This document shows, one piece after another, positions 49,389-59,198 of a stretch of DNA of 64,000 bases. The notes beneath the pieces are model-generated. The model had not been told where the DNA came from, searched no databases, and saw nothing but the letters and a program-made list of their open reading frames with translations. Made by a program: the position numbers and the translations under genes. The first letter of the stretch is position 1, and each line of letters starts with the position of its first letter. Source of the DNA: Clavibacter sp. A6099 (GTDB lineage Bacteria; Actinomycetota; Actinomycetes; Actinomycetales; Microbacteriaceae); the NCBI RefSeq assembly GCF_021919125.1, contig NZ_CP083439.1, forward strand, positions 3,038,001-3,102,000, read 5' to 3'.

Positions 49389-50759
49389 TCACACGGACTG
49401 CCGCGGCCGCGACGCCTCGAGCATCTCGTCGCGCTCGACCACCTTGATGCGGGCGCGGCCGTGCGGCTGCCCCAGGGCGATCTCGTGCTCGTCGAGCGCG
49501 TGCCAGCCGGCGAGGTCGGTGTGCTCGATGCCGCGCTCGGCGAGGAGGTCGACGATCGCCTGCTCCTCGGGCGCCTCGGGGGTCCACCAGTCGCCCTGGT
49601 CGTTGAGCACGTGCGAGATGGTCTCCATGGCGTCGGACTTGGTGTGCCCGATGAGGCCGATGGGGCCGCGCTTGATCCAGCCCGTGGCGTAGACGCCGGG
49701 GATGCGGTTGTTGTCCTCGTCGAGGACCTGGCCCTCGTGGTTCGGGATGACGCCGCGGCGCTCGTCGAACGGGATCCCGTCGACCGGCGAGCCGAAGTAC
49801 CCGACCGCGCGGTAGATCGCCTGCACGGGCACGTCGCGGAACTCGCCCGTGCCCTCGACGCCGCCGAGGCCGTCGGGACGCGTGCGCTCGATGCGCAGGG
49901 CCGCGACGCGGGGCTCGGCGTCGTCGGACGCGAGCACCTCCGCGGGACGCGAGTAGAAGTGCAGGTGGAGGCGGCGGGACGCGGATCCGGTCTCGCGCGT
50001 GCGCCACTTCTCGAGCACCCGGCTGATGACCATGACCTGCTTGTTGGTCTTCGCGGCCTCCTCGGCGGCGGGGTCCACGCCGAAGTCCTCGTCGTAGACG
50101 ATCACGTCGACGTCCGGCACCTCGCCGAGCTCGCGGAGCTCGAGGGGCGTGAACTTCACCTGCGCGGGTCCGCGGCGGCCGAAGACGTGCACGTCGGTGA
50201 CGGGCGAGTGCTTGAGCCCCGTGTAGACGTTGTCGGGGATCTCGGTGGGGAGCAGGTCGTCCGCGTGCTTGGCGAGCATGCGCGCCACGTCGAGCGCCAC
50301 GTTGCCATTGCCGATGACGGCGACCTCGCGGGCGTCGAGCGGCCAGTCGCGCGGGAAGTCCGGGTGGCCGTCGAACCAGTTGACGAAGTCGGCCGCGCCG
50401 TAGGAGCCCGGCAGGTCGATGCCGGGGATGTCGAGCTCGGCGTCGCGGATCGCGCCCGTGGAGAAGATGACCGCGTTGTAGTGCTTCTGCAGGTCCTCCA
50501 ACGTGATGTCGCGGCCGTAGTCGACGTTGCCGAAGATGCGGATGTCGCCGCGGTCGAGCACGTCGCGCAGCGCGCCGATGATGCCCTTGATGCGCGGGTG
50601 GTCGGGCGCGACGCCGTAGCGGACCAGGCCGTAGGGCGCGGGGAGTCGCTCGAAGAGGTCGATGGAGACGTCGAACTGCTTCTCGGCCTTCAGGATGATG
50701 TCGGCCGCGTAGATGCCCGCGGGCCCTGCGCCCACGATGGCCAGCCTGAGCTTGGTCAC
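49389..50759 (-). CDS. fprA: NADPH-ferredoxin reductase FprA-like
   Basis: The 456-residue FAD enzyme of the adrenodoxin-reductase/FprA type moves electrons between NADPH and ferredoxin. FAD site LRLAIVGAGPAGIYAADIIL at the N-terminus; PYGLVRYGVAPDHPRIKGI; NADP site VAVIGNGNVALDVARML; VFGRRGPAQVKFTPLELREL; and GVYATGWIKRGPIGLIGHTKSDA near the end. GGAG lies about 8 nt before GTG 50759. It is the last gene of a menG-polyprenyl synthase-fprA unit. Confidence 0.94.
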   Translation of the reverse strand: MTKLRLAIVGAGPAGIYAADIILKAEKQFDVSIDLFERLPAPYGLVRYGVAPDHPRIKGIIGALRDVLDRGDIRIFGNVDYGRDITLEDLQKHYNAVIFSTGAIRDAELDIPGIDLPGSYGAADFVNWFDGHPDFPRDWPLDAREVAVIGNGNVALDVARMLAKHADDLLPTEIPDNVYTGLKHSPVTDVHVFGRRGPAQVKFTPLELRELGEVPDVDVIVYDEDFGVDPAAEEAAKTNKQVMVISRVLEKWRTRETGSASRRLHLHFYSRPAEVLASDDAEPRVAALRIERTRPDGLGGVEGTGEFRDVPVQAIYRAVGYFGSPVDGIPFDERRGVIPNHEGQVLDEDNNRIPGVYATGWIKRGPIGLIGHTKSDAMETISHVLNDQGDWWTPEAPEEQAIVDLLAERGIEHTDLAGWHALDEHEIALGQPHGRARIKVVERDEMLEASRPRQSV

Positions 50760-50850
50760 TGGTGTCTCCGGTTCGTCGTCGTCCCCGTGCCGGCCGTGCG
50801 GGGGCGTGGTGGTGCGGATCCCCGCGAGAGCCGGCGGGGACGAGCGGCAG

Positions 50851-51924
50851 CTAGCGCGTGCGCTCGACGATGGTGTCGGCGAAGCGCGTGAGCGCCTTCC
50901 TGACCGGGCCCTCCGGGAGCGGCGCGAGCGCGTCGACCGCCTCGGCGGCCCAGCGGTGCGCCTCCGCGATGGTGCGGGCCGTGACCTCGTGGTCGCGCAG
51001 CTCGGCGATGGCGGCCGTGAGGTCGGCCTCGGACTCGGGCGTCTCCTCGTGCGCGACGTCGCGCTGGATCCGGGCGAGCAGCGACGCCGCGGCGGCGTCC
51101 GTCTCCGCGAGCCGGCGCAGGTAGAGGAGGGGGAGGGTCGCGACGCCGGCGCGGAGGTCGGTGCCGGCGAGCTTGCCGGTCTCCTCGGGCTGGTCGGCGA
51201 GGTCGAGCACGTCGTCGACGAGCTGGAAGGCGACGCCGGTGCGCTCGCCGAACGCCAGCACGGCCGACTCGAGCTCGGGATCCGCGCCGGAGTAGATGAC
51301 GCCCATCTGCGCGGCGCACGCGATGAGGGAGCCGGTCTTGTCGGCGAGGACGTCGAGGTAGTGCTCGATCGGATCCTGCTCGTCACGCGGGCCGATGGTC
51401 TCGTGCAGCTGCCCGAGGACGAGGCGCTCGAAGGTGGCGGCCTGCAGGCGGATGGCGCGCGGGCCGAGGTCGGCGACGATCTTGCTGGCACGCGCGAAGA
51501 GGAGGTCGCCCGCGAGGATCGCGACGGAGTTGCCCCACACGGCCTGCGCGCTCGGGACGCCGCGGCGCATGTCCGCCTCGTCCATGACGTCGTCGTGGTA
51601 CAGCGAGGCGAGGTGCGTGATCTCGATGGCGACCGCCGCGTCCACCACCTGCTGCGTGTTCCCCTCGCCGAGCTGCGCGATGAGGAGCGCGAGCATCGGG
51701 CGCACGCGCTTGCCGCCCGCGTCGAGCAGGTAGCGCGTGGTGACGTCGGCCACGTCGTCGGCGAACCGGACCTCGCGGAGCAGCTGCTCCTCGACGAGCG
51801 CGAGCCCGTCGTCGATGCTGCGCGCCATGCGACGGTCGTCCGAGGACGAGAAGAGGCGCTCGGTGAGGCTGGCGTGCGAGGCGACGGAGGTGCCGCGGCG
51901 GGCGAGCGGGATGCTCGGACTCAT
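50851..51924 (-). CDS. Polyprenyl diphosphate synthase (menaquinone side chain)
   Basis: This 357-residue trans-isoprenyl synthase has a first Asp-rich motif LYHDDVMDEADMRRG, GNSVAILAGDLLFARA, QLHET, and a second Asp-rich motif FQLVDDVLDLADQPEETGK. It probably makes the long prenyl tail (heptaprenyl to nonaprenyl) attached by MenA. It lies between menG and fprA. AAGGA precedes ATG 51924. Chain length cannot be read from the sequence by eye. Confidence 0.93.
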   Translation of the reverse strand: MSPSIPLARRGTSVASHASLTERLFSSSDDRRMARSIDDGLALVEEQLLREVRFADDVADVTTRYLLDAGGKRVRPMLALLIAQLGEGNTQQVVDAAVAIEITHLASLYHDDVMDEADMRRGVPSAQAVWGNSVAILAGDLLFARASKIVADLGPRAIRLQAATFERLVLGQLHETIGPRDEQDPIEHYLDVLADKTGSLIACAAQMGVIYSGADPELESAVLAFGERTGVAFQLVDDVLDLADQPEETGKLAGTDLRAGVATLPLLYLRRLAETDAAAASLLARIQRDVAHEETPESEADLTAAIAELRDHEVTARTIAEAHRWAAEAVDALAPLPEGPVRKALTRFADTIVERTR

Positions 51925-51959
51925 GTTCGGCGTCCTTGTCTGTGGGGGTTCACGCGCGG

Positions 51960-52697
51960 TCAGGACGCGGCGGGACGGGGAACGGCGTGACGGCCGGCGG
52001 GCTTGACGCCGCGGTGCAGCGCCACGATCCCCGCAGTGAGGTTACGGTGCTCGACCGACGCGAATCCAGCCTCGCGGAGCCACGACGACAGCGTCTCCTG
52101 GTCGGGCCAGGCCTGGATCGACTCGTTGAGGTACTCGTACGCGCTGGCGTTGGAGCTCACGAGCTTCACGAGCGACGGTGCGACGGCCTTCATGTAGAGG
52201 TCGTAGCCGCGGCGCACGAGCGGCACGGGCGGGGTGCTGAACTCGCAGATGACGATGCGGCCGCCGGGCTTGAGCACGCGGAGCAGCTCGTCGAGGCCCT
52301 TGCGCGGCTCGACCACGTTGCGGAGGCCGAAGGAGATGGTGACGGCGTCGAACGAGTCGTCGTCGAAGGGCAGGTCGGTGGCGTCGGCGTGCACGAACTC
52401 GACCCGCTCGTTTCCGGCGAGACGGCGGCGGCCGACCTCGAGCATGCCCTCGGAGAAGTCGGCTGCGACCACGTGGGCGCCGGACGCGGCGAGCGCGGCG
52501 CTCGAGGTGCCGGTGCCGGCGGCCAGGTCGAGGATGCGCTCCCCCGCGACGGGGGCGACGGCTCGCGTGGTGGCGACGCGCCAGAGCTGGTCGTTCCCTA
52601 CCGAGAGGAGGGTGTTCGTGCGGTCGTAGGCGCTCGAGACCTCGTCGAACATGGCCGACACCTGGCCGGGCTTCTTGCTGAGGTCTGCTCGCATCAC
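51960..52697 (-). CDS. menG: Demethylmenaquinone methyltransferase
   Basis: The 245-residue UbiE/MenG enzyme methylates demethylmenaquinone with SAM in the last step of menaquinone synthesis. It has the signatures VSSAYDRTNTLLSVGNDQLWRVATTRAV, SAM motif ILDLAAGTGTSSAALAASGA, FDAVTISFGLRNV and PGGRIVICEFSTPPVP. The start GTG 52697 is chosen from TAGACT (52704-52709), which ends 6 nt upstream; ATG 52694 is the alternative. It is divergent from menF. Confidence 0.95.
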   Translation of the reverse strand: MMRADLSKKPGQVSAMFDEVSSAYDRTNTLLSVGNDQLWRVATTRAVAPVAGERILDLAAGTGTSSAALAASGAHVVAADFSEGMLEVGRRRLAGNERVEFVHADATDLPFDDDSFDAVTISFGLRNVVEPRKGLDELLRVLKPGGRIVICEFSTPPVPLVRRGYDLYMKAVAPSLVKLVSSNASAYEYLNESIQAWPDQETLSSWLREAGFASVEHRNLTAGIVALHRGVKPAGRHAVPRPAAS

Positions 52698-52854
52698 GCG
52701 GTCAGTCTATTCGGGCGCGCTGGGCACGCGGTGGGCGGCGGCCGGATGCCCAGGGGCCCATCAGAGGACGGGGGCGGCGGGCGGGCGCGGCGCCCGCGCG
52801 CGGGGTCGGCGGGCACCCGGGGAGGCCCGGATCCCCGGCGGTAGGCTGGCATCC

Positions 52855-54129
52855 GTGACCGCATCCCGCGTCCGAGCGCTCCTCGTCGACACCACCCCCG
52901 TCGACTCCATCGCCCGGCTCGTCCCCCTCCTCGACGCCCGGCACCCGCTCCTGTGGCTCCGGCACGGATCCGGGATGGGCGGCATCGGCGAGGCCCTCCG
53001 GCTCGAGTTCCGCGGGCCCGACCGCGTGCGGGACGCCGCCGCCGCGTGGCGCGAGGTGGCCGCGGCCGCGACCGTGACGGATCCGCTCGGGATCCCCGGC
53101 ACGGGTCTCATCGCGTTCGGCGCCTTCGCCTTCGCCGACGACTCGGACGCCGCCAGCGTGCTCATCGTGCCGCGCATCGTGGTCGGGCGGCGGGAGGGGG
53201 TGTCGTGGGTCACGCGGATCCGGCTCGCCGACCAGGAGGACGGCGACGTCGCCTCCCCCCTCGACGCCCTGGCCGCGGGTGCCGTCCCCGTGCCCGAGCG
53301 CTCCGGCGCCGAGTACCGGCTGCACCTGCGCCCCGGGTCCATGGGCCCCGACGACTACGAGACGGCCGTCGCGCGGGCCGTCGCCGCGATCGCGGCGGGC
53401 GACGTGGAGAAGGTCGTGCTCGCGCGCGACCTCGTCGGCCGGCTCCCCCTCGGCGGCGACCTGCGGCTCGCGCTCAGCCGCTTCGCGCTCGGCTACCCGG
53501 ACTGCTGGACCTACGCGGTCGACGGCCTGATCGGCGCGAGCCCCGAGACGCTCGTGCGCGTCGGCGGCGGCACGGTCGGCGCGCGCGTGCTCGCGGGCAC
53601 CGTCTCGCGCGGCACGGACGCGCGCGCCGACGCCGCCGCGGCCGCCGGCCTCGCCGCATCCCGCAAGGACAACGAGGAGCACGCGTTCGCGCGCGACAGC
53701 GTGCTCGACGCGCTCCGCCCGCACAGCCGCGACCTCTCCACCACGGACGCGCCCTTCACGCTCAAGCTGCCGAACCTGTGGCACCTGGCGAGCGACGTCA
53801 CGGGCACGCTCGGCGACGGATCCTCGTCGCTCGACCTCGTGGGCGCGCTGCACCCGACGGCCGCGGTCGCCGGGCACCCGACGGCCGCCGCGCTGACGCT
53901 CATCGCCGAGCTCGAGCCCGCCGACCGGGGGCGCTACGCCGGGCCGGTCGGCTGGGTCGCGGCCGACGGCGACGGCGAGTGGGCCATCGCGCTGCGCGGC
54001 GCCCAGGTGGATCCGTCGGGCGCCATCGTCGCGCACGCGGGCGCCGGCATCGTCGCGGGATCCGACCCCGAGCGCGAGCGCGCCGAGACGGCCATGAAGT
54101 TCCGGCCGGTCGTGGAGGCGCTGGGCTAG
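52855..54129 (+). CDS. menF: Isochorismate synthase
   Basis: The 424-residue chorismate-utilising enzyme is of the MenF/EntC type. C-terminal motifs are AIAAGDVEKVVLARDLVG, FLIGASPETLVRV-like LIGASPETLVRVGGG, ARVLAGTVSRG, LKLPNLWHLASDVTGTL, LHPTAAVAGHPTAAALTLI and YAGPVGWVAADGDGEWAIALRGA. It makes isochorismate for menaquinone; a siderophore role is possible but the neighbours are menaquinone genes. GTG 52855 is leaderless, with TAGGCT (52842-52847) 7 nt upstream. Confidence 0.93.
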   Translation: MTASRVRALLVDTTPVDSIARLVPLLDARHPLLWLRHGSGMGGIGEALRLEFRGPDRVRDAAAAWREVAAAATVTDPLGIPGTGLIAFGAFAFADDSDAASVLIVPRIVVGRREGVSWVTRIRLADQEDGDVASPLDALAAGAVPVPERSGAEYRLHLRPGSMGPDDYETAVARAVAAIAAGDVEKVVLARDLVGRLPLGGDLRLALSRFALGYPDCWTYAVDGLIGASPETLVRVGGGTVGARVLAGTVSRGTDARADAAAAAGLAASRKDNEEHAFARDSVLDALRPHSRDLSTTDAPFTLKLPNLWHLASDVTGTLGDGSSSLDLVGALHPTAAVAGHPTAAALTLIAELEPADRGRYAGPVGWVAADGDGEWAIALRGAQVDPSGAIVAHAGAGIVAGSDPERERAETAMKFRPVVEALG

Positions 54130-55442
54130 GAACCGGTCCCGGCGGCCGGCGCCTCCGCCTCCGCCCGCTCCGCCGTGCCGCGTCGCAGCAGCGCCGGCGC
54201 CGCGATGCCTGCCACGACGAGCGCCGCGACCGCGCCGACCCCGATGCCGGCCAGCGGGCCCGCCGCGTCCACCACCGCGCCAACCGCGGCCGCCGCGAGC
54301 GCGACCCCGGTGTTGACGGCCGTGTTGACCCACGCCGATGCCTCGGTGCGCACCGACGGCTCCGTCTGCGCGTCGGCGAGGAGGTAGCCCGTGACCATCG
54401 CGGGGGCGAGGAACAGCCCGACGGGGACGAGCGCGGCGGCGAGCAGGAGGAGGGCGAGGGAGTCAGGCGCGGCGGGGACGCGGGACGCGACCGCCGCGAG
54501 CACGGCCGTCGCGGCGAGCATCGCGGCCACGAGGACGACCAGGCGGACCCGCGCCGGTGCCCGCCACGCGCGCGTCCCGTACGCGAGCCCGCCGACCGCG
54601 CTGCCCGCGGCGAACGCGGCGAGCAGCGGACCCGCGAGCGCCGTGCTGCCCGCGCGCTCGGCCAGCGCCGCGACGGCGACCTCGACGGATCCGAGCACCG
54701 CGCCGACCCCGAGCAGCGTCACGAGCAGGGGGATCACGAGCGGCTGGCGGAGCGGATCCGCGGAGCGGCGACGCGCGCGCACGTCTCCCGTCGGCTGGTC
54801 CAGCAGCGGGGCCGGCCGCGCGCCCTGCGCCCGGGACAGGCGCGACGACGTCATGCCCAGAGTGCCGATGACGCTCGCGGCGGCCGACGCGAGCACGGCG
54901 ACCTCGGGATCCGCGACCGCCACGAGCGCCGCCACGACGAGCGGCCCGACGGTGAAGACGACCTCCTCCCCCACGGCGTCGAGGCTGTAGGCGCGCGTCC
55001 GCATCCGAGGGTCGGGCACGAGCGCCGCCCAGACGACGCGCATGGCTGCGCCGAGCGGCGGCATCGCGAGGCCGGCGAGCGCGGCCGTCACCACGACGAC
55101 CCCCACGGGCGCGCCGATGCGGACCACCGCGAGCACCCCCACGAGCCCGGCCGCGTGGGCGACCGCGAGCGCCACGAGCACGGGACGCTGGCCGTGCGCG
55201 TCCACGAGCCGTGCGCGGACGGGCGACGCGAGGACGTTGGCGAGGCCGAGCGCCCCGGTCGCGAGGCCGGCCGCCGCGAAGGACCCGGTGCCCGCCTGGA
55301 CGAGGAGCAGCAGCGCGAGCGCGACCATCGCGAACGAGAGGCGGCCGAGCATCGCCGGGAGGAAGACGCGGAGCGCGCCGGGCAGCGCCAGCACGGCGAG
55401 GTAGCCGGTGCGGGCGGGCGGCGGCGTGCGGGTGGCGGTCAC
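54126..55442 (-). CDS. MFS transporter
   Basis: The 438-residue protein has about twelve membrane helices, starting ALRVFLPAMLGRLSFAMVALALLLLVQAG, with a loop SRLSRAQGARPAPLLDQPTGD in the middle. It is typical of small-molecule or drug efflux MFS proteins. Its GTG overlaps the stop of an ArsR-type regulator gene by 4 nt, so the two form an operon and the regulator probably controls efflux. Its 3' end overlaps that of menF by 4 nt. Confidence 0.88.
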   Translation of the reverse strand: MTATRTPPPARTGYLAVLALPGALRVFLPAMLGRLSFAMVALALLLLVQAGTGSFAAAGLATGALGLANVLASPVRARLVDAHGQRPVLVALAVAHAAGLVGVLAVVRIGAPVGVVVVTAALAGLAMPPLGAAMRVVWAALVPDPRMRTRAYSLDAVGEEVVFTVGPLVVAALVAVADPEVAVLASAAASVIGTLGMTSSRLSRAQGARPAPLLDQPTGDVRARRRSADPLRQPLVIPLLVTLLGVGAVLGSVEVAVAALAERAGSTALAGPLLAAFAAGSAVGGLAYGTRAWRAPARVRLVVLVAAMLAATAVLAAVASRVPAAPDSLALLLLAAALVPVGLFLAPAMVTGYLLADAQTEPSVRTEASAWVNTAVNTGVALAAAAVGAVVDAAGPLAGIGVGAVAALVVAGIAAPALLRRGTAERAEAEAPAAGTGS

Positions 55443-55996
55443 GCCGACGCCCGATCCGCGGACTCGGGCGCCGGCGCGGGCGCCCTCATCGCGAACAGCG
55501 CGAGCGTCGCGCTCACCTGCACGTCGTCGTCGCCCGGGCGGCGGGCGGAGTCGTCGTGGAGCACGGTGCCGAGCTCGCGGGCCAGCTCCTGCACGCGGAT
55601 CCACGTGCCGGTCGAGACCGTGAGCTCGGCGTCCGTGATCACCGGCCGCGTGCCCTCCGCATGCAGCGCGGCACGGCGGGTCAGCTCCGCCGTGAGCGCC
55701 GCGGCCAGGGGCGGCATGGCGCCACCGGTGAGCGCGTCGAGCCGCTCGCCGCTCGCGGGGACGTGCCGGTAGCGCCTGGCCGCTCCCCCGCGGATCCGCT
55801 CGACGCCCGCGTCCTCGAGCAGCCCGGCCTCCCGCAGGCGGCGCAGGTGGTAGCTGACGTTGGCCTGCGTCTCGCCCAGCTCGCGCGCGGCCTCGGAGGC
55901 GCTCACGGGCGACCGCGTGCAGAGCGACAGGAGGCGCAGGCGCAGCGGGTGGGCGATGACGCGGAGGTCGCGCAGGTCGGTCTCGTCGGCGGGCAT
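55439..55996 (-). CDS. ArsR-type winged-helix regulator (upstream of MFS transporter)
   Basis: The 185-residue regulator contains LRVIAHPLRLRLLSLCTRSPVSASEAARELGETQANVSYHLRRLREAGLLE (residues about 10-60), a wing with Arg-rich RIRGGAARRYRHV, and a C-terminal helical extension that may bind a small-molecule ligand, as no metal-site motif is apparent. ATG 55996 is chosen from promoter position: TTGACA (56032-56027), an 18-nt spacer and TCCGAT (56008-56003) ending 6 nt before the ATG. An inverted repeat overlapping the -35 suggests autoregulation. Confidence 0.88.
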   Translation of the reverse strand: MPADETDLRDLRVIAHPLRLRLLSLCTRSPVSASEAARELGETQANVSYHLRRLREAGLLEDAGVERIRGGAARRYRHVPASGERLDALTGGAMPPLAAALTAELTRRAALHAEGTRPVITDAELTVSTGTWIRVQELARELGTVLHDDSARRPGDDDVQVSATLALFAMRAPAPAPESADRASA

Positions 55997-56002
55997 GCGG
56001 CC

Positions 56003-56032
56003 ATCGGACCACGCCCCGAACCCGACTGTCAA
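56003..56032 (-). promoter_or_regulatory. Promoter of the ArsR-MFS operon
   Basis: TTGACA (56032-56027), 18 nt, TCCGAT (56008-56003), read leftward; the transcript would start at or near the ATG. Confidence 0.6.
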
Positions 56033-56043
56033 ACGCCTGTTTG
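56030..56043. promoter_or_regulatory. Candidate operator overlapping the ArsR-MFS -35 box
   Basis: CAAAC and GTTTG arms with a GCCT centre. It partly covers the TTGACA element, a typical place for repression. Confidence 0.5.
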
Positions 56044-56094
56044 GGGGTCGGGAGGATGACGCGCCTGCGCCGACCGCCGTGGTCGACTCGGGCG

Positions 56095-56829
56095 ATGACC
56101 GCATCCGACCGCGCCCTCCCGATCGACGGCCTCGTCAACGCCCGCGAACTCGGCGGCATCCGCCTCCGCTCCGGCGGCACGACACCCACCGGCGTCCTCG
56201 CCCGCTCCGAGGACGCCGACCTGATCACCGACACCGGGTGGGAGCGCCTGCGCGAGCTCGGCTACCGCACGGTGCTCGACCTCCGACAGCCCGCCGAGCG
56301 CGCCCGCGACACGCACCCCCGACCCGACTGGATCCACGTCGCGCACGTCGACCTCGACGGCCTCGACGACCACCCCGACTTCTGGGTGCCCTACTGGGAC
56401 ACCGGCCTCGTCGGCACGCCGCTCTACTACCTGCCTCACCTCGCCGCGCTGCCGGAGCGGGCCGGCGCCGCGCTCCGGGCGATCGCCCACGCCCCCGCGG
56501 GCGGGGTCCTCTTCCACTGCGGCGCCGGCCGCGACCGCACGGGCCTCGTCGCCCTGCTGCTGCTCCTCGCGGTGGGCGCCGAGCCGGACGACATCGTCGA
56601 CGACTACCTGGAGAGCGTCCGCCTCGGGCGCGAGCGGTCGGCGAACCAGGGCCAGCCCGACCTGGAGCCGGCGATCGCGGACCTCCTCGCCGAGCGCGGC
56701 ACCACGAGCGAGGCGGCGTTCCGGGAGGCGATGGCGGGGATCGACCTCGACGCGCTCGGCCACGCGGCGGGCCTCACCGGCTCGGAGCGCGAGATCCTGC
56801 GGACGTGGCGCGGCGCCGTCCCCGCCTGA
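56095..56829 (+). CDS. Tyrosine/serine protein phosphatase (PtpB-like)
   Basis: The 244-residue protein has the phosphatase P-loop HCGAGRDRTG (HCxxGxxR) near residue 140, preceded by LRSGGTTPTGVLARSEDADLITDTGWERLRELGYRTVLDLR, a pattern shared with mycobacterial PtpB and related lipid/protein phosphatases. It has no signal peptide. The ATG at 56095 lies 6 nt after TCGACT, a poor -10. Substrate unknown; it lies between an efflux operon and menD without an obvious link. Confidence 0.9.
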   Translation: MTASDRALPIDGLVNARELGGIRLRSGGTTPTGVLARSEDADLITDTGWERLRELGYRTVLDLRQPAERARDTHPRPDWIHVAHVDLDGLDDHPDFWVPYWDTGLVGTPLYYLPHLAALPERAGAALRAIAHAPAGGVLFHCGAGRDRTGLVALLLLLAVGAEPDDIVDDYLESVRLGRERSANQGQPDLEPAIADLLAERGTTSEAAFREAMAGIDLDALGHAAGLTGSEREILRTWRGAVPA

Positions 56830-56863
56830 CCCGGCACGTGCGCGCCTCGGCGATCCGGATCCG

Positions 56864-58630
56864 CTACCGGACCAGCGGCACCTCGATGAGCAGCGGCGCC
56901 TCGGACGCGGTCGTGAGCGCCGCCTCCATCTCGCCGTGGGTCGCGGCACGCAGGTACGTCCAGCCGTAGGCCTTCGCGAGGCTCGCGAGATCCACCCGCT
57001 GGGGCGTGAACATGACGCGGTCGATGGCGGCGGGCGCGGCCGTGCGCGACACCTCGAGGCCGTCGAAGATGGTGCCGCCGCCGTCGTTGCCGACGATGAC
57101 CTGGATCCGCGGCACCCGCTCGCCCGTGCCGATGAGCAGCGAGCCGACGTCGTGCAGGAGCGTGAGGTCGCCGACGAGCACGCGCGTGATCCCGGCGGCC
57201 GCGCTCCCGGATCCGGCCTGCGAGGCGAGCGCGATGCCGAGGCCGGTGGAGATCGTGCCGTCGATGCCGGCGAGCCCGCGGTTGGCGTGCACGCGCACGC
57301 GCTTGCCGGGGAGCGCGCGGTCGGCCTCGCGGATGAGGCGCGATGCCCCGAGCACGAGCCGGTCGTGCGGCCAGGTGGCCTGCCAGAGCGCGCGCACGAG
57401 GTGGCGGCGGGTGACCTCGGCGCGCACGGCGGCGAGCTCGGCGCGCGCGAACTCGCGGCGCTCGGCGGGCGTGGTGCCGGAGGGCAGGAGCGGCGCGGCC
57501 TCCGCTGCGGTCGCCTCGTCGAGGATCGCGCGGCTCGCCTGCACCCACGTGCCGGTCCAGCGGCGGGCCTCGGCGGGATCCTCGGGCTCGCCGACGACGC
57601 GCACGGCGGCCGGGTGGGCGGTGACGTGGTGGCGCGGGTCATAGTCCTCGCCGCCGGTGGATCCGACGACGATCGCCTCCACGTCCTCCCGCCCGACGAG
57701 CAGCGGGACCTCGCGGGTGAGGGTGGGGTGGCCGAACACGATGACGCGGTCGACGCGGTCGCCGAAGCCGGGGCGCGCGAGCAGCTCGCGGAAGGAGACG
57801 ACGAGGTTCGGGCCGAAGTGGGATCCGCTCGAGATCTCGGCGGCGAGCGGCCAGCCGCCGGCGCGCGCGAGCTCCTCGGCGGCCTCGCCCGCGGCGTGGC
57901 CGGCGACGACGAGCGTGCGCGGGCCGTGCGGGAGGTCGAGGACGTCGGCGGCGGGGGGGCCGGCGGGCTCACGCGCGGCGGCGGCCTCGGCATCGGCAGC
58001 GGCGCGCGCCTCCGCGACGGCCTCCGTCAGGTCCGGCACCGCGACGGACAGCGGATCCCGGAACGCCACGTTCACGTGCATGGGCGTCCGCTCGTCGCGG
58101 GCCCGGCGGTACGCGTCGCGCGCGAGGCGCGCGTCCTGCGCGAGGTCGTCGTCGGTCTCCTCGGGCGCGGGCACGTCGATGCAAGCGACACGGTCGCCGA
58201 ACATCCCGGGCTGCCGGGTGGTCTGGTTGCTCGCGATGCCGCGGAGCTCCGCCGGGCGGTCACCCGTGAGCAGCAGCATCGGCACGCCCGAGTGCCAGCC
58301 CTCGAGCACGGCCGGGTGCAGGTTCGCGACGGCCGTCCCCGACGTCGTGATGACGGGCGCCGGACGTCCGGACTCGACGCCGAGGCCGAGCGCGAGGAAG
58401 CCGGCCGCCCGCTCGTCGATGCGCACGTGCAGTCGCACGCCGTCGACGCGCTCCAGCTCGGCGGCGACGAGCGCGAGCGCCTGGGAGCGGGATCCGGGGC
58501 ACAGGACGACGTCGGTGACGCCCTCGGCGACGAGCGCCAGGAGCATCGCGAGCGCGCGGTCCGTGGAGGGGTTGCCCGTGCGGGGCGAGGGGGAGGTCGG
58601 GCGGGCGGGGCGGGACTCGGTCGAGGTCAC
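56864..58630 (-). CDS. menD: 2-succinyl-5-enolpyruvyl-6-hydroxy-3-cyclohexene-1-carboxylate synthase
   Basis: This 588-residue thiamine-diphosphate enzyme converts isochorismate and 2-oxoglutarate to SEPHCHC in menaquinone synthesis. It has [19 protein letters not shown] at the start, [17 protein letters not shown], and the ThDP-binding region [18 protein letters not shown]... [15 protein letters not shown]. The length is normal. The GTG start is 7 nt after the preceding PLDc_N gene and probably co-transcribed with it. Confidence 0.95.
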   Translation of the reverse strand: MTSTESRPARPTSPSPRTGNPSTDRALAMLLALVAEGVTDVVLCPGSRSQALALVAAELERVDGVRLHVRIDERAAGFLALGLGVESGRPAPVITTSGTAVANLHPAVLEGWHSGVPMLLLTGDRPAELRGIASNQTTRQPGMFGDRVACIDVPAPEETDDDLAQDARLARDAYRRARDERTPMHVNVAFRDPLSVAVPDLTEAVAEARAAADAEAAAAREPAGPPAADVLDLPHGPRTLVVAGHAAGEAAEELARAGGWPLAAEISSGSHFGPNLVVSFRELLARPGFGDRVDRVIVFGHPTLTREVPLLVGREDVEAIVVGSTGGEDYDPRHHVTAHPAAVRVVGEPEDPAEARRWTGTWVQASRAILDEATAAEAAPLLPSGTTPAERREFARAELAAVRAEVTRRHLVRALWQATWPHDRLVLGASRLIREADRALPGKRVRVHANRGLAGIDGTISTGLGIALASQAGSGSAAAGITRVLVGDLTLLHDVGSLLIGTGERVPRIQVIVGNDGGGTIFDGLEVSRTAAPAAIDRVMFTPQRVDLASLAKAYGWTYLRAATHGEMEAALTTASEAPLLIEVPLVR

Positions 58631-58636
58631 CGGCGG

Positions 58637-59059
58637 TCAGGCGTCCCGGCGGCCAGGCGCCCGGTCGTCGTCGTCGCGGTTCGGGCGGGTGGGGCCGCCC
58701 GTGGCGCCGGGCTGCTGCGGCTCGTCGGGACCCGTGCCGTCGCTGTCGAGGTCCGCGAGCTCCTGCTCCAGGCGGCGGATCCGCTCCTCCTCCGACCGCG
58801 TGCGGCCGAGGCCGGAGAGGAAGTCGGGGTCGTCGTCCGGACCGAGGCGACGGCCGGATGCGCGGGCGAGGTCGGTGCGGTCCTTGCCGATTGCGAGCCA
58901 CAGGACGCCGCCGATGACGGGCACCAGGACGACCACCGCGATCCACGCGGGCTTGGGGAGGCCGCGCATGCGGGTCCGCGGCGTCAGGGAGGTGTCCACG
59001 ATGACGAAGACCGTGAAGAACACGATCACGACGGCGAGACCGATCAACAGGCGGGGCAT
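58637..59059 (-). CDS. PLDc_N-domain small membrane protein
   Basis: The 140-residue protein has two N-terminal helices (residues 4-22 and 39-60; GLPKPAWIAVVVLVPVIGGVLWLAIGK is the PLDc_N signature) and a charged tail with a short coiled-coil region EEERIRRLEQELADLD. It lacks any phospholipase domain, so it is a stand-alone membrane anchor of unknown role. ATG 59059 is leaderless, with TACCAT (59066-59071) 6 nt upstream. It precedes menD. Confidence 0.82.
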   Translation of the reverse strand: MPRLLIGLAVVIVFFTVFVIVDTSLTPRTRMRGLPKPAWIAVVVLVPVIGGVLWLAIGKDRTDLARASGRRLGPDDDPDFLSGLGRTRSEEERIRRLEQELADLDSDGTGPDEPQQPGATGGPTRPNRDDDDRAPGRRDA

Positions 59060-59198
59060 CTCCCGATGGTAGCTCCGCAACCGGGGAGGACGCCGGGCGT
59101 CCAGCGAGCGGGAAGGGGGCGGCGGCCGGGCCTCGGCTGGACGGCGGCGGCCTGTGCAGGGGAGGGGCCCGCCCAGGCGACCGACCTATGCTGACCCG

